Source: a virus
DNA: 38,424 nt
Direction: 5' to 3' (one strand)
IMG/VR virus record: IMGVR_UViG_3300046009_004644
Coordinates: 1 to 38,424 of that record
Part shown: piece after piece, positions 32,787 through 38,424 of the stretch
Numbering within the stretch: the stretch's first letter is position 1
How the letters are laid out: each line of letters opens with the position of its first letter
Position numbers and translations under genes: made by a program
Notes under the pieces: generated by a model
The model's database searches: none
The model's input: the letters and a program-made list of their open reading frames with translations, nothing else
Told to the model about the DNA's origin: nothing

Positions 32787-33557
32787 TTACTTTGCTTTCA
32801 CATGCTTGTGCCACTCTTGAATCGACATTATGGTTTCGATTGCGTCTTGGACGTTCCTAACCCTTTCGATCTGGACTCCTAGCATGCTGGCTTCTGCGTC
32901 GTGGGTTTTTAAAATCCGCTCACCTAGCCTTAAGGTAATTCTAGATTCTGGTAAAGGCTCGTCCTCTATCGCGATGACGTAATACCCTCTATCGTCTTGT
33001 TTCCATGCCCTGTAGCTGGCGAGGTGGTACGCTTCTTGAAGTATGTAGTTTGGGTTCCACGATGTACAGATCACGAAAACAAAGTTAGCGTTTTCGAAGT
33101 CGGTGTCCCATTGCACCCCAGACGGGGTGCGGGTTTGCACATCAATGCTACACCCTTCAATATTGGCCGCCGCGAACTCCTTGATGCTATCAACTTTTAC
33201 CGGCGATCTTCCAATGTCTTCTAAGCTATTGTTCACCGCTTTTAGCAAAGCGCGTTTGTGATCCTCTGAGATTTCATTGCTTTGCGTCTCGCTTTTTACA
33301 TCTCTTACGTGAATTTTTGCCTCAACGGATTCTATGAGTTTTTCCCGTAAGGTTGAAACTGGGACGCCTAGAGCACCAGAAAGCGAGTGTAGATTTTCAA
33401 CTGTTGGGCGATTACTTCCCGATTCCCACACTCCTATCGATGTTTGGGATACGCCGCAAAGGTCGCCCAGCATCTTTTGCGTCAACCCTTTATCAATGCG
33501 CAAAGCTTTGATATACGTGCCTAGTGGGTTTTCAATCATGTTGCCAGTGATCGCCAT
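32787..33557 (-). CDS. Phage repressor-like HTH protein with unusual C-terminus
   Basis: The 256-residue protein has an N-terminal HTH_3/Cro-CI domain (about 12-70: IKALRIDKGLTQKMLGDLCG, then SQTSIGVWESGSNRPT). The C-terminal about 130 residues are not an S24/LexA peptidase: no Ser-Lys pair pattern is visible. They show FVFVICTSWNPNYILQEAYH and YYVIAIEDEPLPESRITLRL, a mixed alpha/beta domain unknown to me. It lies divergent to a Cro-like gene with operator-like repeats between, so it is the likely lysogeny repressor. Codon and base use are more AT-rich than neighbours and it contains the only GGCC found in the window, suggesting acquisition. Confidence 0.8.
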   Translation of the reverse strand: MAITGNMIENPLGTYIKALRIDKGLTQKMLGDLCGVSQTSIGVWESGSNRPTVENLHSLSGALGVPVSTLREKLIESVEAKIHVRDVKSETQSNEISEDHKRALLKAVNNSLEDIGRSPVKVDSIKEFAAANIEGCSIDVQTRTPSGVQWDTDFENANFVFVICTSWNPNYILQEAYHLASYRAWKQDDRGYYVIAIEDEPLPESRITLRLGERILKTHDAEASMLGVQIERVRNVQDAIETIMSIQEWHKHVKAK

Positions 33558-33577
33558 ATATTCCTCGTTTAAAGATA

Positions 33578-33619
33578 TTTACACGTTAGCGTCGGGGGTG
33601 ACGCGGCTTTACATGTAAA
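33578..33619. promoter_or_regulatory. Operator-like repeats upstream of repressor
   Basis: TTTACATGTAAA (33608-33619) is a perfect 12-bp palindrome. A related half-conserved site, TTTACACGTTAG (33578-33589), starts exactly 30 bases away, three helical turns. They lie just before the repressor start, where autoregulatory operators are expected. Confidence 0.6.
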
Positions 33620-33698
33620 TACTAGTTAATGCTTGTGTTAGGTCGCATTATATTAGGTAATTATGAAAAGGCAATAAAACTCCTTCGGTAATAATTTA

Positions 33699-33728
33699 TT
33701 GGTTTTAACGATTAATAGGTTGTACAAT
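33699..33728 (+). promoter_or_regulatory. Rightward early promoter (candidate)
   Basis: -35-like TTGGTT (33699-33704), 18-base spacer, -10 TACAAT (33723-33728). It precedes the Cro/YdaS-like gene, whose GAAAGGAAA site follows about 25 bases later. The -35 is weak, so activation or competition with the repressor promoter is plausible. Confidence 0.5.
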
Positions 33729-33767
33729 ACTTTTTAAAGTTTTATTCGTTAGAAAGGAAAGTACAAA

Positions 33768-34016
33768 ATGGAACAGACAATACTTAATCAAGAAACCCCA
33801 AATACAACAGGCATCGAAGACGCAATCGCGCTCGCGGGCACCCAGGACTTGTTATCCGAAGCCCTGGGCGTATCGCAGCAAGCCGTGAGCGGGTGGCTTA
33901 AGCAAGGTTGGACGCCCCTTGACCGTGCAATCGAAATCGAAGCGCAATTCGGCGTACCCCGCGCCCGCTTAGTTAGCCCGCGCATTCGTTCCGCGTTCGC
34001 TACGGTCGACCTATAA
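33768..34016 (+). CDS. Cro/YdaS-like regulator
   Basis: The 82-residue protein carries a helix-turn-helix of the YdaS type: DAIALAGTQDLLSEALGV, then SQQAVSGWLKQG and PLDRAIEIEAQFGVPRARL. Proteins of this sort act as Cro in lambdoid phages, blocking repressor synthesis. It is divergent from the repressor and leads the rightward early operon. A strong AAAGGAAAG site precedes the ATG. Confidence 0.88.
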   Translation: MEQTILNQETPNTTGIEDAIALAGTQDLLSEALGVSQQAVSGWLKQGWTPLDRAIEIEAQFGVPRARLVSPRIRSAFATVDL

Positions 34017-34029
34017 GGGGCTCGGCGTG

Positions 34030-36129
34030 ATGACAGCGGACACCCCAATAATTCGACCGTTTGACGGTCGAGCGATCCCCGAATCGCTCAAAGCACAAAA
34101 ACGTTGGGCACCTTGGCGGGCGGTACTCAATGAGAAAAAAGGGAAGTTCGACAAAATCCCTCATTCGCCGACTAATCCCGAGTTCGGTATCTCGACCGCC
34201 AAGCCCGAACGGTGGGGCACTTATGCCCAAGCGCTCAAAGCGTACAAAGCAAACCCGACCAAGTTCGCGGGCGTTGGGTACGTGATGACGAACCCCCATG
34301 GTGTCGTCGGTGTCGATCTTGATAACTGCGTCGCGGGCGGTGTTGTTGCGCCCTGGGCGCAAGACATTGTCGACAAGCTTGCGAGTTATACCGAGTTAAG
34401 CCCAAGCGGTCGGGGTTTGCGAATCCTGGCATCGGGCGAAATTCCCGACGATTGGAACAATCACGACATTGGCGTCGAAATCTACGCGGGCAACGAAGCG
34501 CGCTTCTTGACCGTAACAGGTGAACACCTCCCAGGAACACCGACGGACGTTTGCGCACCCGCCGCCGCGCTATTTGCCGAACTCTCGACGCAATACGCGA
34601 AAGAGCGCAAGAAGGCGGACGTTATCGACTTGAACATGCCCGACGTTCTCGACGATTTCATGTTGCCCGACTTGTCCGGTCTTGATTTGCCTTACCAGGT
34701 GAAAGACTTCTTAATCGAAGGTTTGCACAGTGGCGACCGCTCCCGCGCGGTGTTCGCTTCGGCGGTCGCGCTTTACTCGGCGGGTTTGCCCGACGACGAA
34801 GTGTTCTCGATCCTGGCGTCGAACGAGTACGTGATGGAAATTGCGCTCGATCATCGCCGCCAAGATCACGACCGCGCAATGTTATATGTATGGCGCGAAA
34901 TGTGTTGCAAGGGGCGCGGTCGTGCACTCGAACTCGCTTCGCTTCGGGTGGACGAGTTCGACGACCTAGGCGGCGGGGTTCCCGATACCCCAGCGCCAAA
35001 AGCGACGGGCACAGTCGCCGACGATTTCGACGTGGTCGACACCCCACCAGGCGAATTAAAAAAGATTGCGCAAGCGGTTCGCTTCCAGGTGCAAAGCGCG
35101 TCGCAATTTCTCACCCGTCGAGCCCCGCAATGGATCATTAAAGGCGTGATGCCCCGCGCCGAGTTAATGGTCGTCTTCGGCGATTCGGGCTCGGGCAAAT
35201 CTTTTTTCGTCTTCGATATGCTCGGGGCAATCGCTCGCGGCGACGAATGGCGCGGCAAGAAGGTCGCGAAGGGTCGGGCGGTCTACATCGCCGCCGAAGG
35301 TGCGGGCGGGTGCCGCAATCGCCTTAAGGCTTATTGCGAGTTTAACGGGGTCGCCCCGGACGCGCTCGACATCGGCATCATCGCGGAAGCTCCAAACCTT
35401 ATGGAAAAGACCGACATTAAAGACCTGATACTCGCGCTTCGTGCGTTCGGCAAGGTCGACGTGATCGTGGTCGACACCTTTGCGCAAAGCTTCCAGGGCA
35501 ACGAGAACAGCGGCGAGGACGTATCGCGAGCCCTTGCGCATTGCAAAGCGCTACACCGCGCGACGGGTGCGTTAATCGTGCTTATCAGTCACACGGGTAA
35601 GGATGCGAGTCGCGGTGTGCGGGGGTGGTCGGGTTTGCGTGGTGCAGCGGACGCACAAATAGAAGTTATTCGCAACGGTGACGAGCGGGCGGCGGTGATC
35701 GATAAGCAAAAAGACGGCAGCGGTGAAGGCGATCAATTCGGCTTTAAGTTGAACATTGTCGAAATCGGCGAGGACGAAGACGGCGAGACAATCACAAGTT
35801 GCGTGATCCAAGCGGGCGACAACAAAGCGGCGGCGCAAGTCGCCCAGGACAAGAAAGCGGGCGGCGAAGGGCTTAAGGGGAACCAGAAAGTCGCTCTCGA
35901 AGTGGTGACGGGCATTTGTGAAACAGCGGGCGAACCAGTCGAAGAAAGCACCCTACTAAACGCGATTGTCTTAAAACTTGCGCTAGTGAACCCCGACGCA
36001 AGCCCGAAGCACCGAAAACAACGCGCAAAAGAAGCGCTCGAAACCTTGGTGAAGTCGGAAATTTTAGCGTTCGAAAACGACAAATACTTTCCCGTTTCCC
36101 GTTTCCCGCCGAATCCCGTCGGGAATTAA
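34030..36129 (+). CDS. Primase-polymerase/helicase fusion
   Basis: The 699-residue protein combines two parts. Residues about 1-190 resemble the prim-pol domain of NrS-1-like phage proteins, with GVDLDNC near 94-100 (metal-binding Asp pair) and SPSGRGLRI near 123-131. Residues about 345-590 are a RepA/AAA_25-type ATPase: Walker A GDSGSGKS near 384-391, Walker B VIVVDTFAQS near 477, then LIVLISHTGKDASRGVRGW. It would prime and unwind DNA for the phage polymerase. AAGGGG precedes the start; GTG at 34027 is an alternative first codon. Repeats follow the gene and may mark an origin. Confidence 0.92.
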   Translation: MTADTPIIRPFDGRAIPESLKAQKRWAPWRAVLNEKKGKFDKIPHSPTNPEFGISTAKPERWGTYAQALKAYKANPTKFAGVGYVMTNPHGVVGVDLDNCVAGGVVAPWAQDIVDKLASYTELSPSGRGLRILASGEIPDDWNNHDIGVEIYAGNEARFLTVTGEHLPGTPTDVCAPAAALFAELSTQYAKERKKADVIDLNMPDVLDDFMLPDLSGLDLPYQVKDFLIEGLHSGDRSRAVFASAVALYSAGLPDDEVFSILASNEYVMEIALDHRRQDHDRAMLYVWREMCCKGRGRALELASLRVDEFDDLGGGVPDTPAPKATGTVADDFDVVDTPPGELKKIAQAVRFQVQSASQFLTRRAPQWIIKGVMPRAELMVVFGDSGSGKSFFVFDMLGAIARGDEWRGKKVAKGRAVYIAAEGAGGCRNRLKAYCEFNGVAPDALDIGIIAEAPNLMEKTDIKDLILALRAFGKVDVIVVDTFAQSFQGNENSGEDVSRALAHCKALHRATGALIVLISHTGKDASRGVRGWSGLRGAADAQIEVIRNGDERAAVIDKQKDGSGEGDQFGFKLNIVEIGEDEDGETITSCVIQAGDNKAAAQVAQDKKAGGEGLKGNQKVALEVVTGICETAGEPVEESTLLNAIVLKLALVNPDASPKHRKQRAKEALETLVKSEILAFENDKYFPVSRFPPNPVGN

Positions 36130-36209
36130 ACGGGAAAAACCCCTAATTTCGTTCCCGCCCGCTCGCTCTCTTTATAAGAGAGCGGGAAGCGGGAAAAGAG
36201 GGGCGGGAT
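36088..36209. repeat. TTTCCCG/CGGGAAA repeat cluster, possible origin
   Basis: Three perfect head-to-tail 7-bp TTTCCCG copies (36088-36108) end the primase gene. ATCCCG, CGGGAA (36120), CGGGAAA (36131), TTCCCG (36152), CGGGAA (36183), CGGGAAA (36190) and CGGGA (36204) follow. The centre holds a 9-bp hairpin CGCTCTCTT/AAGAGAGCG (36164-36184) bracketed by TTCCCGC/GCGGGAA (36152-36158, 36189-36195). There is no T tract, so it is not a terminator. Iteron-like clusters next to a primase gene suggest an origin. Confidence 0.55.
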
Positions 36210-36236
36210 ATTTGAGCGGACAATTAACTTTTATAT

Positions 36237-36557
36237 ATGGGTGATATTTTGGAAAATGCGAGCGGTGATAATTTGCAAGTTTTTGCAAAAAACGGGCAGG
36301 TGTGGAAATGCGTCGGTTCGGAACCCTACAAGCGGAAAGATGGAACCGAAACGACTTTGCGGGTTTGGGTGTCGGGGTGCGCGGTGTGTGGTTGCGAAAT
36401 CAAAGTAAAAACACCAGGCAAGACAACCAGTGAAGAAGGGACACAAAGCTTCGCGCGAAAACACTGTGAAGCGCACAAGCTATCAAAAGTCGAATCGTCT
36501 TTGATTTGGCAACAAGCGATTAAAAAATCTCGGGACTTAAAGAAAGCAAAGGTGTAA
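36237..36557 (+). CDS. Small probable zinc-binding protein
   Basis: The 106-residue protein has a CAVCGCEIKV Cys cluster and a later KHCEAHKL pair, a layout compatible with one zinc site. The rest is charged and basic at the C-terminus. The ATG at 36237 lacks a clear ribosome binding site, so a nearby start is possible. It lies directly after the repeat cluster and before the Q-like regulator. Function unknown; small zinc proteins in such positions are often nucleic-acid binding. Confidence 0.75.
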   Translation: MGDILENASGDNLQVFAKNGQVWKCVGSEPYKRKDGTETTLRVWVSGCAVCGCEIKVKTPGKTTSEEGTQSFARKHCEAHKLSKVESSLIWQQAIKKSRDLKKAKV

Positions 36558-36560
36558 AAA

Positions 36561-37001
36561 ATGACGATACAAGCAAACGACAGCATTAACTTAGACCGGA
36601 TTAAAGACCGCTTGCGCGAACGCGCGTTTTTCTACAAAGATCGAAACGAGGGTGGTTTTCCGCGTTCGGTCTCTTTTGCGAACGAGCGGGTGCAAACGAG
36701 CAACCGGAACACCGACACGTTCGTCGCGCAAGAAGTACCCGCGCATATCAAAACGCTTGATAAGTTGATCGACGGTATTTCGACATACTATCGACAAGTG
36801 TTGGTGATGGAGTACAGCGACAACCGCCCGCAAAAGTCGAAAGCCCAGGTACTAGGCATTACGCGCGAAGTGTACTCGGAACGTTTAAAGCACATGTACA
36901 TTCAACTCGACTATGCGCTTTTCGGTAATCACCAGAGCGACGCCGAGGTGCGGGCGAGCGACTACCGCTTGGCGTATCGTCTTTGTGCGAGGTCTGAATG
37001 A
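36561..37001 (+). CDS. Q-like late regulator (putative)
   Basis: The 146-residue basic protein has an N-terminal charged region and a C-terminal segment TYYRQVLVMEYSDNRPQKSK followed by AQVLGITREVYSERLKHM and LDYALFG. This pattern resembles the sigma-region-4-like helix-turn-helix found in phage antiterminator Q and related late regulators. It is the penultimate regulatory-type gene before the late operon across the ends. If it is Q-like, it would allow read-through of the structural-gene terminators. Assignment is tentative. Confidence 0.65.
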   Translation: MTIQANDSINLDRIKDRLRERAFFYKDRNEGGFPRSVSFANERVQTSNRNTDTFVAQEVPAHIKTLDKLIDGISTYYRQVLVMEYSDNRPQKSKAQVLGITREVYSERLKHMYIQLDYALFGNHQSDAEVRASDYRLAYRLCARSE

Positions 37002-37285
37002 GAAAGCCTAATCCTGCGTTAAAGGCGATTGATGAAAACGTCGCCGCCGCGGTCGCCGCTTTGCGTGGTCTAGCCGACCGGATAGAGCGGGGCGACGCGC
37101 GATTACACACGATAAGCCTGGGTGTCGAGCCCGAATACGAGACGATTCGATTCAACCCGATTAGCGAACCCCCCGGCGTAAGGCGTCAATACGTGGCTAG
37201 TTATGCGCGGACGCTGTCCCTTACCTACAGCGAAAGAACCCCGCCGACCGTCGAATATAGGCTAGAAGACTTTACGCAAGGATAG
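36998..37285 (+). CDS. Unknown 95-aa protein
   Basis: The protein starts MRKPNPALKAIDENVAAAVA, has a helical first half and an Arg/Tyr-rich second half with EPEYETIRFNPISEPPG. No family recognised. The ATG overlaps the preceding stop (ATGA), so it is co-translated with the Q-like gene. Confidence 0.7.
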   Translation: MRKPNPALKAIDENVAAAVAALRGLADRIERGDARLHTISLGVEPEYETIRFNPISEPPGVRRQYVASYARTLSLTYSERTPPTVEYRLEDFTQG

Positions 37286-37341
37286 ACACCGCGAGCCCCT
37301 CAAGATACAGTCGTGCTTTTATGTAAACTCTTGGGGGCGGT

Positions 37342-37797
37342 ATGCTGAAACACCTTTTTGTCGTTGGTCTTGTTCTATCCTCGGGCGCGGCGTTCGCGCA
37401 AAAACAAATCGATTGCTCGAAGTTGTCGCCTGCCGAGTTGCGAATGGTCGAAGACCCGAAGAAATCATGCGGCAAAGCCAAGCCGAAGAAAGAACCCGAA
37501 GTCGATTGGGAAATGCAGAAAGCCTGGGCGGACGCAAAGAAAGTAATCATTAACACTTTCAAGCACCCGACCGAGGTGCAATTTCGAAACGTTAAAGGAA
37601 CGTTCAAAAGTGGGGTTTTTTGCGGCGAGGCGAACGGGGCTCGGGCGTACAACGGAAACGAGGGTTTTAAAATCTTTTTCTACATGGCGGGGCAAAAGCC
37701 CGCCTTTAAGTTCGAAGATGACAAAGATTTTAATGCGTCGCAATTTGCAAAAGTTTGCACGGGCGAAGCGTTCGAGTTATTCCCTGTAAAAACATAA
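37342..37797 (+). CDS. Exported moron-like protein
   Basis: The 151-residue protein has a clear Sec signal peptide (MLKHLFVVGLVLSSGAAFA, cleavage before QKQ). The mature part has a Cys-rich start (IDCSKLSPAE...KSCGKAK) and a C-terminal domain with FKHPTEVQFRNVKGTFKSG, then VFCGEANGARAYNGNEGFK, a pattern I associate with small exported bacterial and phage proteins with the P-[ST]-x-V-x-F-R-N / CGExN motif. It is followed by its own terminator, is unrelated to replication and fits a lysogenic-conversion or superinfection gene. GGGGGCGG precedes the ATG. Confidence 0.75.
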   Translation: MLKHLFVVGLVLSSGAAFAQKQIDCSKLSPAELRMVEDPKKSCGKAKPKKEPEVDWEMQKAWADAKKVIINTFKHPTEVQFRNVKGTFKSGVFCGEANGARAYNGNEGFKIFFYMAGQKPAFKFEDDKDFNASQFAKVCTGEAFELFPVKT

Positions 37798-37815
37798 CAA
37801 TCATTCGATAGTAAT

Positions 37816-37855
37816 TTGTGCCACAAAATAGGCTTTGCAAAGTTGTGCCACAAAA
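37816..37855. promoter_or_regulatory. Twin TTGTGCCACAA dyads
   Basis: TTGTGCCACAAAA occurs at 37816-37828 and 37843-37855, 27 bases apart. The core TTGTG-C-CACAA is a perfect odd-length palindrome. An AAAAGAT/ATCTTTT inverted repeat overlaps the second copy's end (37852-37868). The pair looks like a dimer-binding regulatory site; the regulator is unknown. Confidence 0.5.
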
Positions 37856-37903
37856 GATACCATCTTTTCGCTAGTGTTGAGTTTTGCGCACTAAACAAAC
37901 ACG

Positions 37904-37928
37904 AACCCCGCCGAGTGCGGGGTTTTTT
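37904..37928 (+). terminator. Intrinsic terminator after exported protein gene
   Basis: AACCCCGC (37904-37911), loop CGAGT, GCGGGGTT (37917-37924), then T to 37928. It separates the moron-like gene from the HNH/terminase side. Confidence 0.88.
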
Positions 37929-38007
37929 CGTTTTAACGGTTGCCGAGTCTTGCACCTAATCGCACTTAACACGACAGCGCAACGAACGCGCAACCGTTAA
38001 AAACTAC

Positions 38008-38316
38008 ATGGCATTAACAACGATCAAAGCGCGAATCGGCGCAACAAGCGTTTCGCGCGTTAAAACGCTCGACACAAAAGCGGGTGCGACACCCCGCGAA
38101 AGCGGTCGCCCGTGGATGCGCAAGCGCGAATCGGTATTGCTTGCAACGAATTGCATGTGTGCAAATGGATGCGGGCGAGTAGCCGACGAAGTGGATCACG
38201 ACACGCCGCTCGAACAGGGCGGTTCGAACGAGTTGTCGAACCTTCGCGGATTATGCAAGGAATGCCACGCAGAGAAGACGAAGCGCGAAGCTAAGGCGCG
38301 GCACGGGAAATTTTAG
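38008..38316 (+). CDS. HNH endonuclease (packaging-associated)
   Basis: The 102-residue protein has the HNH core: VDHDTPLEQGG (His64), NELSNLRGLC (Asn78) and CKECHAEK (His87), with Cys49/51/55 and Cys83/86 positioned for zinc. In HK97-like cos phages such a protein, next to terminase, is needed for cos cleavage together with TerL. Its location at the right end, with TerS at the left end, fits that role. No strong ribosome binding site is visible. Confidence 0.93.
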   Translation: MALTTIKARIGATSVSRVKTLDTKAGATPRESGRPWMRKRESVLLATNCMCANGCGRVADEVDHDTPLEQGGSNELSNLRGLCKECHAEKTKREAKARHGKF

Positions 38317-38424
38317 ATCGTCGATCCTGGCGCGTTTTGGCAAGGCACAGGGCTATCGGCGACGGGGGCGGGGTAAAAGTACAGAGAACGGCGGGACTGG
38401 AAACCGACCGTTCCTCTCTCTTTT
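38317..38424. other. Right genome end, probable cos region
   Basis: This non-coding end holds GAGAACGG (about 38384-38391) and CCGTTCCTCTC (about 38409-38419), inverted with respect to each other, and a third copy (CCGTTCCCTC) lies at the other window end. A G-rich block precedes them. Such clustered motifs spanning the HNH-terminase junction are the expected packaging site. The exact cut position is not visible. Confidence 0.5.

Larger units (their letters stand above)
1..38424. mobile_element. Complete temperate siphophage genome (probable cos type)
   Basis: All recognisable genes are phage genes: terminase, HK97-type head, long non-contractile tail (tape measure, no sheath), lysis, integrase with attP, repressor/Cro switch and replication. 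No flanking bacterial genes are seen. The order is late genes (+), lysis, attP, leftward early and integration genes (-), switch, then rightward early genes (+) ending in an HNH endonuclease. HNH followed by terminase across the joined window ends is the usual arrangement of HK97-like cos phages, so the window probably starts and ends at the packaging site. It could also be a circularly permuted assembly opened near terminase; the sequence alone does not decide this. Confidence 0.9.

Noticed and set aside
1-38424. Excess of CCWGG and use of CTG/CAG codons mainly in that context
   Set aside because: Noticeable by eye in the tape measure gene but inflated by repeats; cannot be counted reliably here.

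Overview
The window reads as one complete, compact temperate siphophage genome of a proteobacterial, probably betaproteobacterial, host. It carries an HK97-type packaging and head module, a long-tail module with an exceptionally long tape measure protein, a lysis cassette, a tyrosine integrase with an attP that copies the 3' part of a tRNA-His gene, a repressor/Cro-type switch, and a PolA-based replication module. The HNH endonuclease lies at the extreme right end and the small terminase gene at the extreme left end. These two genes are neighbours in cos phages, so the window ends are probably the packaging (cos) ends. GC content looks to be in the mid-50s percent by eye; genus and species cannot be read from the sequence.

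Layout. 90-9120 (+): terminase small and large subunits, portal, ClpP-type prohead protease, HK97-fold capsid, head-tail connector and completion proteins, tail tube, and a tail assembly chaperone pair joined by a programmed -1 frameshift. 9149-19882 (+): a 2581-residue tape measure protein with 19 tandem 60-residue repeats, then only two or three further tail genes, including a YadA-like fibre. 19906-21097 (+): membrane protein, holin, endolysin. 21096-21330: attP with arm-type repeats. 21353-32622 (-): a long leftward operon, starting with small genes of unknown function, then a nine-residue-repeat protein, DUF2800 nuclease-like protein, DUF2815 SSB-like protein, family A DNA polymerase, VRR-NUC nuclease, SNF2-like helicase, DUF3310 protein, DUF4224 protein and integrase. 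Three tiny genes follow, apparently with their own promoter. 32622-33767: the control region, with repressor, operators and divergent promoters. 33768-38316 (+): Cro/YdaS-like regulator, primase-helicase, small genes, a Q-like regulator, an exported moron-like protein and the HNH endonuclease. Across the joined ends this rightward unit leads into the late genes.

How it works together (inference). The repressor holds two divergent early promoters. The leftward operon supplies replication, recombination and integration functions. The rightward one supplies primase-helicase and then the late regulator, which would let polymerase read through the terminators that punctuate the structural genes. 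Integration would occur at tRNA-His.

Most striking observations: (1) the tetranucleotide GGCC is almost absent (one copy found by eye, about 200 expected) and GGACC/GGTCC are absent, a strong restriction-avoidance signature; the only GGCC lies in the repressor gene, which looks acquired. (2) The tape measure has a 1.16-kilo-residue tandem repeat array. (3) A tiny three-gene operon beside attP has a promoter inside a perfect 17-bp inverted repeat and ends in a ribbon-helix-helix protein. (4) The repressor has a C-terminal domain that is not the usual S24 peptidase.
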